NCBI GenBank assembly: GCA_047971685.1
Contig: JBKDZW010000089.1
Location: 5,282-69,281 of the forward strand
Source of the DNA: JAJXWB01 sp047971685
GTDB taxonomy: Bacteria; Pseudomonadota; Alphaproteobacteria; Rhizobiales; Beijerinckiaceae
Length of the DNA stretch: 64,000 nt
Direction of reading: 5' to 3'
The notes beneath the pieces were generated by a model. The model was given only the letters and a program-made list of their open reading frames with translations, did not search any database and was not told the origin of the DNA. Each line of letters opens with the position of its first letter. Position 1 is the stretch's first letter. Positions 27,328 through 36,270 of this stretch are shown piece after piece. The translations under genes and the position numbers were made by a program.

Positions 27328-28319
27328 TGCGGCGCCTCCGCCATTCGCGGGCGCGGCCATCGCACGAGCCGCAACGCCTGCGCCAGCATGGAGAGCGCAA
27401 TGAGCGCCGCAAGCGGCAGCCAGTACAATTCGACCCTGGACTGGAACGCGACGGTCTCGACCATGCGCGTCTCGATGGCGTCGAGGCGGCGATAGGCGCC
27501 GGCCAGTTGCTCGCGGTCGAGCGCGCGATAATAGCCGCCTCCGGTGACGGTCGCGACCTCGCGCAGGGCATTCTCATCCAGCTTGTCTTCGCCTGCCGCA
27601 GCCGGATCGCCCACGGCGACGGTGTGAATGACAATGCCCCTGTCCCTGGCGACACGCGCCGCCTCCGCCGGCGGGACGCTGCTTGCGGTATCGTTGCCAT
27701 CGGTCAGCGCGATCATGGTTTTGGCGGGCGCATCCGATTTTGCAAAGAGATTGACGCCGAGGCCGATGGCGTCGCCGAACACGGTGCGCGGGCCGGCCAT
27801 GCCGACCTGCATCTCGCCCAGCAACTGGCGGACGAGCTTGAGGTCGGTGGTGAAGGGCGCCAGCATGAAAGGCGCATTGCCGAACACGACGACGCCAACG
27901 CGATCGCCCTCGCGCCGGGCGAGAAAGTCGTCCAGCACCTGCTTCACGGCCGTCAGTCTGTTGACTTTAGCGCCTGTGGCGTCGGTGAAGTCTCTGGTGT
28001 CCATCGAACCCGAAAGATCGACCAGCAACAGCAGATCGCGGGCCGGCAGGTCGCGATGGATCGGCGGCAAAGTCCATTGCGGGCGCATCAACGCGCCAAG
28101 CGCCAGGCACCAGCAGACGATCAGCATGAGCATGCGCCAGGGCCCGCGCCGGCTCACCCCCGCGCCGTCCTGCGTCCGGCCGCCGGAAAGCCTGACGATT
28201 TCGGCGAAGAACGGCGCCCGCACCGCTGCGCGGACCGTCGTATAGGGCGGCGGCAGCCAATAGGCGAGCGCCGGCAAGGGGGCCAGCAGCGCAATCCAGG
28301 GATAGGCGAAACCGAGCAT
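27324..28319 (-). CDS. VWA-domain membrane protein with intact MIDAS (BatA-like)
   Basis: A 331-residue protein with two N-terminal helices (YPWIALLAPLPALAYWL, MLMLIVCWCLALGALM), a VWA domain containing the MIDAS motif LLVDLSGSMDTRDF and the later ALTDGND, and a C-terminal helix (YWLPLAALIALSMLAQAL). The metal site is complete, unlike the next gene. It begins 4 bp after the DUF4381 gene. Confidence 0.87.
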   Translation of the reverse strand: MLGFAYPWIALLAPLPALAYWLPPPYTTVRAAVRAPFFAEIVRLSGGRTQDGAGVSRRGPWRMLMLIVCWCLALGALMRPQWTLPPIHRDLPARDLLLLVDLSGSMDTRDFTDATGAKVNRLTAVKQVLDDFLARREGDRVGVVVFGNAPFMLAPFTTDLKLVRQLLGEMQVGMAGPRTVFGDAIGLGVNLFAKSDAPAKTMIALTDGNDTASSVPPAEAARVARDRGIVIHTVAVGDPAAAGEDKLDENALREVATVTGGGYYRALDREQLAGAYRRLDAIETRMVETVAFQSRVELYWLPLAALIALSMLAQALRLVRWPRPRMAEAPQ

Positions 28320-28323
28320 TGCG

Positions 28324-28791
28324 CTATCCCGCCGCCCGGTGGCGCTTCACCCAGCGGCGCGCCGCCGTCAGGATCGCCGCGAAGTCGCCGGAGCCGGCGC
28401 CATAGGCCGCGCTCTCGAGCGAGGCGCCCGGTCTGCGGGTGAAACTGTCGGCGCCCGCCGTGCGATCGAGGAAGGCAAGCCATCCGGAGCCGGTGAGGCT
28501 CGCGGTTTCGGCTCTCGGATAGGCAACCAGCGCAGCGCGCTTGAGAATGGCGGAGACGGCCCGGATACGCGCTGCGGGATCGTCTGTCGCCGCGAGAGCG
28601 GCCAGTTCGACGAGCGCGGCGCGACGATAGGCGTTGCGGCGATAGCGCCGGACCGCAGCAACGATGAAGATCGCCAGCGCGCCAAGCGCCGATGCGGCGA
28701 GAATCCACCAGCCGGGCGCGGGCGGCCACCACGGAACTGGCGGCGGCGCAAAAATGTCGCGCAGATTGGAGAGGCTGGCGGGATCGCTCAC
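28324..28791 (-). CDS. DUF4381 membrane protein
   Basis: A 155-residue protein with a proline- and tryptophan-rich N-terminus (FAPPPVPWWPPAPGWW), one transmembrane helix (ILAASALGALAIFIVAAV) and a cytosolic helical region including SGWLAFLDRT. This is the usual DUF4381 architecture found between DUF58 and VWA genes in MoxR operons. It overlaps the DUF58 stop by 4 bp. Confidence 0.82.
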   Translation of the reverse strand: MSDPASLSNLRDIFAPPPVPWWPPAPGWWILAASALGALAIFIVAAVRRYRRNAYRRAALVELAALAATDDPAARIRAVSAILKRAALVAYPRAETASLTGSGWLAFLDRTAGADSFTRRPGASLESAAYGAGSGDFAAILTAARRWVKRHRAAG

Positions 28792-29789
28792 TGCGCCGGC
28801 TCCCCCGGTTGCGGCGCCGCCTTTCGGGCGAGGCGGCGGCCAAGGAGTTCGCGCAACTGGTCGGCGGTGTCGCGCGCGGTCGTCAATTGCAGAACGGGAA
28901 TGGCGCGCCGGCGCGAGAAACCATGGATGGCGTTGCGCCGCTCGACGAAGCGCGTGGCGAATTCATCGCGAAGGCCGCGTATGCCGGTGTCGATCTCGAC
29001 CTGCCGGGCGCCTTCGGCCAGAGCAGCCCGGCCGATATCGGGCAGTTCGCTTTCGAGCGGATCGGACACGAAGATCGCCAGCACGTCGTTATGCGCGCTG
29101 ATCTGCGTCACGAGCCGCACGGTTTGCGCATCGGCGCCGCCGGCGTCCGTGATCAGGCTCAAAAGCCCGTCATGGGGCAGAAGCTGGCGCGCCTTGGCAA
29201 GCGCGGCGTTCAGCAAGCCGGGGTCGCTGGGGCGCGTATCGTCGGCCCTGAGGGCGCGATTGTGCCGGACGATCGCTTCAAACAGCGGCCCAATGGCGGC
29301 GCGGCGCGCGCGCGGCCGGATCTCGTCGATGCCGTTCTCGGAAAAAACAACGCCGCCAACGCGGTCGCCAAGCGATACGACGCGCCACGCCGACAGCGCC
29401 GCCGCCTCCGCCGCGATGACCGACTTCATCGCATGGCGACTGCCAAAAAACATGCCGAGCCGCTGATCGACCAGCAGCAGAACGGGGCGGTCGCGCTCCT
29501 CGGTGTAAACGCGCATTTGCGGCGCGCCGAGCCGCGCAGTGGCGCGCCAATCGATGGCGCGCACATCGTCGCCCTCGTAATAATGACGCAATTCCTCGAA
29601 TTCGAGGCCGCGCCCGCGCAGCCGCGAGGCGTGACGGCCGGCCAGCAGCGAATGAACCGGCTGTTTCGGCAGAAAGCCGAAACCTCTGGCCTGATGGTTC
29701 AGACGCAACAGATCGTCGAGAGTTATATAAGCGCGGGCCTTTCCCGGATCGCTCCTTGCCGCTGCGCTATCTCGCCACCGCCACATCAC
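28788..29789 (-). CDS. DUF58 domain protein
   Basis: A 333-residue cytosolic protein. The DUF58 hallmark GLEFEELRHYYEGDDVRAIDWRATARLG is present, followed by a VWA-like fold (RPVLLLVDQRLGMFFG...). It always accompanies a MoxR ATPase in such operons. It starts 15 bp after moxR ends. Confidence 0.88.
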   Translation of the reverse strand: MMWRWRDSAAARSDPGKARAYITLDDLLRLNHQARGFGFLPKQPVHSLLAGRHASRLRGRGLEFEELRHYYEGDDVRAIDWRATARLGAPQMRVYTEERDRPVLLLVDQRLGMFFGSRHAMKSVIAAEAAALSAWRVVSLGDRVGGVVFSENGIDEIRPRARRAAIGPLFEAIVRHNRALRADDTRPSDPGLLNAALAKARQLLPHDGLLSLITDAGGADAQTVRLVTQISAHNDVLAIFVSDPLESELPDIGRAALAEGARQVEIDTGIRGLRDEFATRFVERRNAIHGFSRRRAIPVLQLTTARDTADQLRELLGRRLARKAAPQPGEPAQ

Positions 29790-29804
29790 ACCGCTACCGC
29801 TACA

Positions 29805-30773
29805 TTATACGGCTACCGCTACTTGGCGGATCAATTCGCAGACCACATCGTCGGCGTTCCGGCCGTCCGCACTCGCCTCGTAGGTGAGCGAAATGCGATG
29901 GCGCAGGCAGTCCGCAGCGACATTCTGAACATCCTCGGGCGTCACGTAATCGCGTCCCTGCAACCACGCAAAAGCGCGCGAAGTCCGGTCGAGCGCCAAC
30001 GTGCCGCGCGGACTGGCGCCTATGCTGATCCAGTCCTTCAACCGGTCGCCGAACTGCGCGGGGCGGCGCGTGGCGGCGACCAGCGTCACGATGTAGCTCT
30101 CGACCGCCTCGACCATTTTCACGGCGTCGATTTCCCTGCGGGCGTCGAAAATCACGCTCTGGGGCAATTTCGGCGCCGGCGGCGGCGCTACAGCCTGTTC
30201 CGCGCGCACGAGGCGCATCACGTTTATCTCGTCCGAATCGCTGGGATAGCCGATAGAGACATGCATGAGGAAGCGGTCCATCTGCGCCTCCGGCAGAGGA
30301 TACGTGCCTTCCTGCTCGATCGGATTTTGCGTCGCCAGCACCATGAACAGGTCGGGCAACGGATAACGCACGCCGGAGACGGTGACCTGCCTTTCTTCCA
30401 TCGCCTCGAGAAGCGCCGATTGCACCTTTGCCGGCGCACGGTTGATTTCGTCGGCAAGCACGAGATTGCCGAAAATCGGGCCCTTGCGAAACTCGAACGA
30501 GCCGCCGCCATCGCCCTGTGTCCGGTAGATCTCGCCGCCGGTGACGTCGGAGGGCAAAAGATCCGGCGTGAACTGGATGCGGCTGAACTCGCTTTCCAGC
30601 GCCTGCGACAGGCTCTTGATGGCTCGCGTCTTGGCGAGGCCGGGCAATCCTTCGAGAATGACATTGCCATTGGACAGGAGCGCGATCACGAGGCGCTCGA
30701 CCACACGCTCCTGACCAATGATGGATGCGTTCATCCTGGATTGAATTTCACGAATGGAATCGAGCGCCGTCAT
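29805..30773 (-). CDS. MoxR-family AAA+ ATPase
   Basis: A 322-residue AAA+ chaperone-like ATPase. The Walker A variant is GLPGLAKT, Walker B is LVLADEINRAP, and the sensor region is MVLATQNPIEQEGTYPLPEAQMDRF. It is the first gene of a seven-gene minus-strand operon (moxR, DUF58, DUF4381, batA, batB, TPR, batD). MoxR proteins are thought to act with VWA partners in maturing or protecting envelope or metal enzymes. The start at 30773 is chosen because the upstream in-frame sequence is atypical. The 3' end overlaps a short duplicated ggctaccgctac motif. Confidence 0.9.
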   Translation of the reverse strand: MTALDSIREIQSRMNASIIGQERVVERLVIALLSNGNVILEGLPGLAKTRAIKSLSQALESEFSRIQFTPDLLPSDVTGGEIYRTQGDGGGSFEFRKGPIFGNLVLADEINRAPAKVQSALLEAMEERQVTVSGVRYPLPDLFMVLATQNPIEQEGTYPLPEAQMDRFLMHVSIGYPSDSDEINVMRLVRAEQAVAPPPAPKLPQSVIFDARREIDAVKMVEAVESYIVTLVAATRRPAQFGDRLKDWISIGASPRGTLALDRTSRAFAWLQGRDYVTPEDVQNVAADCLRHRISLTYEASADGRNADDVVCELIRQVAVAV

Positions 30774-30890
30774 TATTTCCCGCCTCGAAGGCCATCCCTG
30801 AATTTCCCGCTCCGAACGCCATCCTGAGGCCAGGCCGGAAGCAAACCTTGCAGCCACGGGCTGCAAGGTTCAAGAACTCATCCGGTTCCG

Positions 30891-32474
30891 TTACTGGCCG
30901 CTCCTCATTTTATCGAACTGCTGTCGAACGCCCTCCTGAATCTGGTCGATCGAGAAGCTCGGCGGGCGTTGCGCAGGCGGGTATTCCTTGAACGTACCAA
31001 AGAATTTCGCCACGATCGCCTGTGCGGGAACCGCCAGATAGCTGTGGTCGATCAGCCAGTCGTAATAGGTGTTCGAGGTGATGTCGGCGCGTTCATAGGG
31101 GTCTGCGCGCAGATCGAACATCTTCGGTATGCGCAGCTTGACGAAGGGCTCGGCCCAGACAGCGAACGTGCCTTTCATGCGCTGCTCCTCGAAGACGAGC
31201 TTCCAGTTTTCGTAACGAACCCCCACGAGATCGCCGTCATCGTTGAAGTAGAAGAATTCCTTGCGGGCGCTCTCGGGGCTCTTGCCCGTCAGATAGTCGA
31301 GCTGGTTGTAGCCGTCGAGATGGTTCTTGTACCGCTTGCCGTCGATCGTCGCGCCCTTGAGCAGGCGATCCTTGATGGTCGTGTCGCCAGCCGCCGCCAG
31401 CAAAGTCGGAAACCAGTCGAGACCGGAAAAGATGCCGTTGGCGACGGAGCCCGGTTTGATGTGCCCCGGCCAGCGGATCAGCGCCGGCACGCGGTAGGCG
31501 CCTTCCCAATTGGTGTTTTTCTCGCTGCGGAAGGGTGTGGTGGCCGCGTCCGGCCAGGCGTTCTGATGCGGACCGTTATCCGTCGTATAAATGACGATCG
31601 TGTTGTCGGCGAGTTTGAGCTGATCGAGCTTGTCGAGAATCGTGCCGATGACCTTGTCGGTTTCGATCATGCCATCGGCATATTCCGTGAGCGCGGCCAG
31701 GCCGGGTTTGCTGCGGTGCTCGGGGCGCACATGGGTGCGGAAGTGCATCCGCGTGGTGTTCATCCAGACGAAGAACTGCTTGCCGGCCTTCGCCTGACGT
31801 TCGATGAAGTCGATGGCGGCGCCGGACGTTTCGTCATCGATCGTCTCCATGCGCTTGCGCGTCAGCGGACCTGTGTCCTCGATCTTGCCGTCGGCGGACG
31901 ATTTCAGCACGCCGCGCGGGCCAAATTTCTTGCGGAATTCAGGATCGCGCGGATAGTTGAAATTCTCCGGCTCCTCCTCTGCATTCAGATGGTAGAGATT
32001 GCCGAAAAATTCATCGAACCCGTGCGCAGTCGGCAGATATTCGTCCAGATCGCCCAGATGATTTTTGCCGAATTGCGCGGTCGCATAGCCAAGGTCTTTG
32101 AGCGCCGAAGCCATGGTCACGTCAATTGCCTGAAGCCCGAGCTTGGCGCCCGGCACGCCGACCTTGGACAGGCCCGTTCGCAACGTCGACTGGCCGGTAA
32201 TGAACGTCGAGCGTCCCGCCGTGCAGCTCTGCTCGGCGTAATAATCGGTGAATTTCAGCCCTTCATTCGCAATACGGTCAATGTTGGGCGTGCGATAACC
32301 CATCAACCCGAAACTATAGGTCGACAGGTTCGTCTGGCCGATATCATCGCCGAATATCACAAGAATGTTCGGCTTGGCGGGCGCCTGCTGCGGCTGTGCC
32401 TGGACCGACCACCCGACCGTCAGCACCGTCGTGGCGGACAATAGGACTGTCGCCAGCATTCGTCGCAGTTTCAT
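30891..32474 (-). CDS. exported type I sulfatase (arylsulfatase family)
   Basis: A 527-residue periplasmic sulfatase with a Sec signal peptide (MLATVLLSATTVLTVGWSVQA). Metal ligands start with D43-D44 (IFGDDIG). The formylglycine site is Cys84 in SCTAGRSTFITGQ, a C-x-A-x-R variant of the usual C-x-P-x-R. AQFGKNHLGD and IVIYTTDNGPHQNAWPD are further conserved sites. It hydrolyses organic sulfate esters; the natural substrate is unknown. It is divergent from the octaheme cytochrome gene. No formylglycine-generating enzyme is in the window. Confidence 0.9.
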   Translation of the reverse strand: MKLRRMLATVLLSATTVLTVGWSVQAQPQQAPAKPNILVIFGDDIGQTNLSTYSFGLMGYRTPNIDRIANEGLKFTDYYAEQSCTAGRSTFITGQSTLRTGLSKVGVPGAKLGLQAIDVTMASALKDLGYATAQFGKNHLGDLDEYLPTAHGFDEFFGNLYHLNAEEEPENFNYPRDPEFRKKFGPRGVLKSSADGKIEDTGPLTRKRMETIDDETSGAAIDFIERQAKAGKQFFVWMNTTRMHFRTHVRPEHRSKPGLAALTEYADGMIETDKVIGTILDKLDQLKLADNTIVIYTTDNGPHQNAWPDAATTPFRSEKNTNWEGAYRVPALIRWPGHIKPGSVANGIFSGLDWFPTLLAAAGDTTIKDRLLKGATIDGKRYKNHLDGYNQLDYLTGKSPESARKEFFYFNDDGDLVGVRYENWKLVFEEQRMKGTFAVWAEPFVKLRIPKMFDLRADPYERADITSNTYYDWLIDHSYLAVPAQAIVAKFFGTFKEYPPAQRPPSFSIDQIQEGVRQQFDKMRSGQ

Positions 32475-32486
32475 CGCGGGTTCCTT

Positions 32487-32581
32487 TTATTGTCCAAGTG
32501 GCGGTTTATTGTCCAAGTGACGGCTTATTGTCCAAGTAGCGGCTTATTGTCCAAGTGGCGGCTTATTGTCCAAATGACATT
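32487..32581. repeat. 19-bp tandem repeat, 5 copies
   Basis: Units ttattgtccaagtRRcggc start at 32487, 32506, 32525, 32544 and 32563, with 1-3 substitutions between copies and no spacers. They sit just upstream of the sulfatase start codon. Confidence 0.95.
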
Positions 32582-32821
32582 GATGCCGCCGGAGACAACA
32601 TGCCCTCAATTCGGAGAAAGAGTAAAGGGCCTGGAGCGCAGACTCAAATATTGAATTTTGAACCCTATTTCAATCTATTAAACCCTGAGCTTTGGCAATA
32701 GGCTGGGGGTGGTGGCGGCTGTACAATATCGTCGCCGTCAAACCGCAGCTTAGGAAAGTATGGGCGTAACTTCATTGCGGATTACAGCCGGGGGAAACGT
32801 AACGCCGCTTCCGGCGTCAAA

Positions 32822-32897
32822 GATCGACATATAGAGATCGACATATGGCCTCTTTCACTGGATTGATTTTCACTGGATTGATTTTCACTGGATTGAC
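32822..32897. repeat. two adjacent 15-bp tandem repeats
   Basis: gatcgacatatagag-type unit duplicated at 32822 and 32837, then three exact-length copies of tttcactggattgat at 32853, 32868 and 32883. The last ends about 30 bp before the cytochrome start. Confidence 0.9.
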
Positions 32898-32927
32898 GGT
32901 CCGGCGCCGTCGTGCATCAGGGCGCTC

Positions 32928-34952
32928 GTGATGCGCCTGGCGAAATTCGCCGCGGCGATTGTTTTCGTTCTCATCGCCTGCCCTGCCGCATTCGGGCAGG
33001 CGGCGCCCGAGGCGCGACAGGACTATGTTGGCAGCCAGGCCTGCGCGCAATGCCACGAAAAACCCTATTCCGCCTGGCGAAGATCGCATCACGCCAACGC
33101 CTGGAATGCGCCGGATGAAAAAACAGTGCTCGGCGATTTTTCCGGCGCGATCTTCACGCATAATGGCGTTGAAACGCGCTTCACCAGAAAGGGGGGCGAT
33201 TTTTTCATCGCTACGCAAGGAGCCGACGGCAAGACGCACGAATACAAGGTCAGGTATACGGCAGGCGTCACGCCTCTCCAGCAATATCTCATCGAGACCG
33301 ATCCCGGGCGCCTCCAGGCGTTCGACGTCGCCTGGGACACGATCGACAAGCGCTGGTACCCCCTCTTTCCCGAGCAGAAAATCTCCGCCGCCGACGGCCT
33401 TCACTGGACCGGACCGTACAAGAACTGGAATGGCCGCTGCGCCGAATGCCACGCAACCGATTACAGGAAGAATTACGATCCCCGGACACGCCGGTATCAC
33501 AGCGTCCAGTCGGAGACCGGCGTCGGCTGCGAGGCCTGTCACGGCGCCGGCGCAAGGCATGTCGACTGGGCGCGCTCGCGCGGCGCCGGCAAGAAGCTGG
33601 ACGACAAGGGGCAAGACGACAAGGGGCAAGACGACAAAGGGCAAGACGACAAAGGGCAAGACGACAGGGGGCAAGGCGACAAGGGGCTCGACATCGCTTT
33701 CGCGGGCCGTCCGGCTGCGGTCGAAACGCAGCAATGCGCCGGATGCCATTCCCGGCGCGAGACGCTTACCGATTCAACGCCCCCGGCGGGAACGAAATTT
33801 GCCGACGCCTACAGCATCGCCTTGTTGCGGCCTGGTCTCTATTACCCCGACGGCGCGATCAAGGACGAAGTCTATGTCTACGGTTCGTTCCTGCAATCGA
33901 AGATGAGCCGGAAGGGCGTTCGCTGCTCGAACTGCCACGAGCCGCATTCAGGGCAGCTTCGCGCCGAAGGAAACGCGCTTTGCACGCAATGTCACTCACC
34001 CGCCGGCAATCCGAATTTTTCCTCACTTGCAAAGAAGAACTACGATACGCCGGAACATCATTTTCACGCGACAGGCTCGAAGGGCGCCGAATGCAAAAGC
34101 TGCCATATGATGGCGCGCGTCTACATGGGCGTCGACAAACGGCGCGACCATAGTTTCAGGGTTCCCCGGCCGGATCTGTCGGCAGCCATCGGCGTTCCCG
34201 ACACCTGCAACGACTGCCATAAGGACAAGACCGCCGCCTGGGCGCAGGACGAGTTGAAAAAGCGCTTTCCGCACTCGCTTCATCGGGGCGGCCATTTTGC
34301 GACTGTTTTTGCGCAAGCCAACGTAAATCCGCTGCACCAGGCGGACGCCCTGCTGGCCATCGCCGCGGATGCGGGGCAAGCCGGCATCGTGCGCGCAACC
34401 GCGCTCGACCTGTTGCGCCCGGCAGCCGATCCAAAGATCGCTGCGCGTGCGCAGCCTCTGCTCCGGGATGGCGATCCGATCGTGCGCGCCGCAGCCGCAA
34501 TGCTCCAGCGCGGCATTCCAGCGCCGGAGCGCGTCCTCGTTCTGGCGCCGGTTTTATCCGATACGGTCAAATCCGTGCGAATTGCCGCCGCCAAGGAATT
34601 GATCGGCGCCGTCGGCCCCGGCGTAGAGGCCGGCGTCGTCGCTGAATACCGCAAGGCGAACGCCGAATTCATGGCCGCGTTCCAGGCCCGGTCGGATTTC
34701 CCGGAAACCCATATGGCGCTGGGCGGGATCGCGCTTGGGGTGAGAAACATGCGTGCCGCATATGCCGCGTTCAGCGAAGCGGTCGAGGAAGATCCCCAAC
34801 TCGTGCAAGGCTGGACGATGCTCGTGCAGATCAATCTGGCTCGTGGCCAGAAGAGCGCGGCGCAGCGCGTCCTGCAACAGGCCCAAGCCGCCAACCCCGA
34901 CGACCAGACCCTGAAGGAGATGGAGACGGTCGTGAAAGACCTCCCGCAATGA
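32928..34952 (+). CDS. exported octaheme cytochrome c with HEAT/TPR-like C-terminus
   Basis: A 674-residue periplasmic multiheme protein. It has a signal peptide (FAAAIVFVLIACPAAFG) and eight CxxCH heme motifs (CAQCH, CAECH, CEACH, CAGCH, CSNCH, CTQCH, CKSCH, CNDCH) in the first about 430 residues, resembling cytochrome c554-type folds. The last about 230 residues lack hemes. They read as alpha-solenoid with HEAT-like repeats (IVRATALDLLRPAADP, DPIVRAAAAMLQRG) and TPR-like helices near the end. A DDKGQ pentapeptide repeat interrupts the region between hemes 3 and 4. The start could be GTG 32928 or ATG 32931. A role in periplasmic electron transfer is expected; the partner is unknown. Confidence 0.87.
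   Translation: MMRLAKFAAAIVFVLIACPAAFGQAAPEARQDYVGSQACAQCHEKPYSAWRRSHHANAWNAPDEKTVLGDFSGAIFTHNGVETRFTRKGGDFFIATQGADGKTHEYKVRYTAGVTPLQQYLIETDPGRLQAFDVAWDTIDKRWYPLFPEQKISAADGLHWTGPYKNWNGRCAECHATDYRKNYDPRTRRYHSVQSETGVGCEACHGAGARHVDWARSRGAGKKLDDKGQDDKGQDDKGQDDKGQDDRGQGDKGLDIAFAGRPAAVETQQCAGCHSRRETLTDSTPPAGTKFADAYSIALLRPGLYYPDGAIKDEVYVYGSFLQSKMSRKGVRCSNCHEPHSGQLRAEGNALCTQCHSPAGNPNFSSLAKKNYDTPEHHFHATGSKGAECKSCHMMARVYMGVDKRRDHSFRVPRPDLSAAIGVPDTCNDCHKDKTAAWAQDELKKRFPHSLHRGGHFATVFAQANVNPLHQADALLAIAADAGQAGIVRATALDLLRPAADPKIAARAQPLLRDGDPIVRAAAAMLQRGIPAPERVLVLAPVLSDTVKSVRIAAAKELIGAVGPGVEAGVVAEYRKANAEFMAAFQARSDFPETHMALGGIALGVRNMRAAYAAFSEAVEEDPQLVQGWTMLVQINLARGQKSAAQRVLQQAQAANPDDQTLKEMETVVKDLPQ
33600..33689 (+). 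repeat. 15-bp in-frame tandem repeat, 6 copies, inside the cytochrome gene
   Basis: Six consecutive 15-bp units of gacgacaaRgggcaa encode DDKGQ five times with one DDRGQ variant, ending GDKGL. The result is a highly charged linker between heme motifs CEACH and CAGCH. Copy-number change would keep the frame. Confidence 0.95.
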
Positions 34953-35009
34953 TCGAAGGCGCCCTGGCCGGAGATACCGCCAATGGTTGAACGAAACGAT
35001 GCACGACGA

Positions 35010-36020
35010 ATGAAGGCCGGAACCACGAAAGACTTCAGAGCGGCATGCGCCGCCGTCCTCGCTATCATATCCTCAGGCGCCTGGGCGCAGGATCGCCTGC
35101 CTTCATGGAACGACGGCGCGCCCAAAAAGGCGATCCTGTCTTTCGTCGCCGCCATCACGAAAAGCGGGACAGCCGATTACGTCGCGCCCGCCGACCGTAT
35201 CGCGGTGTTCGACAATGACGGAACCCTATGGTCGGAACAGCCCTATTACAATCAGCTCGCCTTCGCGCTCGACAGGGTCAAGGCGCTCGCCCCCGCGCAT
35301 CCAGAATGGAAGACCAGGGAGCCCTTCGCCTCAATCCTGCGCAACGATTTGAAGACGCTTCTGTCAGGCGACGAGAAGGAAATCACCGGCAAATTGCTAC
35401 AAGTCGTCAATGCGACCCATACCGGCATGACGGAAACCGCATTCAGACAAATCGTCAACGACTGGATCGAGAAGGCGCGTCATCCGGAGACGGGAAGGCT
35501 CTATACGAAGATGGTCTATCAGCCGATGATGGAACTACTCGCCTATCTGCGCAAGAACGAGTTCAAAATTTATATCGTCTCGGGCGGCGGGGTGGATTTC
35601 ATGCGCGCATGGACGGAAAGAATCTATGGCGTCCCGCCCCAGCAGGTTATCGGCTCCAGAACCAAGCTGAAGTTCGAGATGCGCGATGGAGACCCGACGA
35701 TTGTCCGGCTGCCGGAGATCGATTTCATCGATGACAAGGCAGGCAAGCCTGTCGGCATCATGCAGCGCGTCGGGCGCCGGCCGATCGCGGCGTTCGGCAA
35801 TTCCGACGGCGATCTGGAAATGATGCAGTGGACCTGTCTGGGCCGGATACAGCCGACGCTGTGCATGTATGTCCATCATACCGATGAAGTGCGCGAATGG
35901 GCTTACGACCGGCGCTCGGCGGTTGGAAAGCTCGACCAAGGGCTCGACCAGGCTGCGGCGAACGGCTGGCCGGTGATTGACATGAAAACCCAGTGGAACC
36001 AGATTTTCCCGCCGCAATGA
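35010..36020 (+). CDS. exported HAD-superfamily phosphatase
   Basis: A 336-residue HAD hydrolase. A signal peptide (FRAACAAVLAIISSGAWA) implies a periplasmic location. Motif I is AVFDNDGTLW, motif II is YIVSGGGVDF, and the late acidic motif is AAFGNSDGDLEM. The fold resembles the phosphoserine-phosphatase subgroup, with a helical cap from about residue 70 to 170. An upstream ATG at 34983 would add nine residues. It follows the octaheme cytochrome by 57 bp, probably in the same transcript. Confidence 0.83.
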   Translation: MKAGTTKDFRAACAAVLAIISSGAWAQDRLPSWNDGAPKKAILSFVAAITKSGTADYVAPADRIAVFDNDGTLWSEQPYYNQLAFALDRVKALAPAHPEWKTREPFASILRNDLKTLLSGDEKEITGKLLQVVNATHTGMTETAFRQIVNDWIEKARHPETGRLYTKMVYQPMMELLAYLRKNEFKIYIVSGGGVDFMRAWTERIYGVPPQQVIGSRTKLKFEMRDGDPTIVRLPEIDFIDDKAGKPVGIMQRVGRRPIAAFGNSDGDLEMMQWTCLGRIQPTLCMYVHHTDEVREWAYDRRSAVGKLDQGLDQAAANGWPVIDMKTQWNQIFPPQ

Positions 36021-36257
36021 CCCTCTGGGCCGTGTCGCTTGTGTCGATTTCGGCGCCAGACGGATACTCCGCAACCGTCCCTGGCGCGTTGCCGAAAACA
36101 GAGAGTTAGAGGGAAGAACTCCACGGCGGGACGAACCGCCGATTCCAGAATGTCGCGCATTTCGGCCTCGGCGCCGCCGCCATGTTGGGTCGCGCCTTGA
36201 GGGCGCGCAGCACGCCGCTCTCGGCGCCTGGCGGATCGACAAATTGCGCGATCGAAA

Positions 36258-36267
36258 TTATCTATAA
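36258..36267 (+). promoter_or_regulatory. BioR operator upstream of bioR
   Basis: TTATCTATAA is an exact match to the BioR box described in alphaproteobacteria. It ends 3 bp before the ATG of the GntR-family gene and so predicts autoregulation. Confidence 0.85.
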
Positions 36268-36270
36268 AAC

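Larger units (their letters stand above)
32475..32927. other. 453-bp divergent intergenic region
   Basis: It separates the sulfatase from the octaheme cytochrome and contains two distinct tandem repeat blocks (32487-32581 and 32822-32897). An AT-rich middle carries a small dyad attgaa (32650-32655)/ttcaat (32669-32674) that may be part of a promoter. No gene is seen. Confidence 0.8.

Noticed and set aside
32487..32581. CRISPR-like array at 32.5 kb
   Set aside because: The units are directly adjacent with no spacers and no cas genes are near; it is a simple tandem repeat.
32853..32897. TTGAT motifs as FNR sites upstream of the cytochrome
   Set aside because: They arise from the 15-bp repeat and lack the paired ATCAA half-site at N4 spacing.
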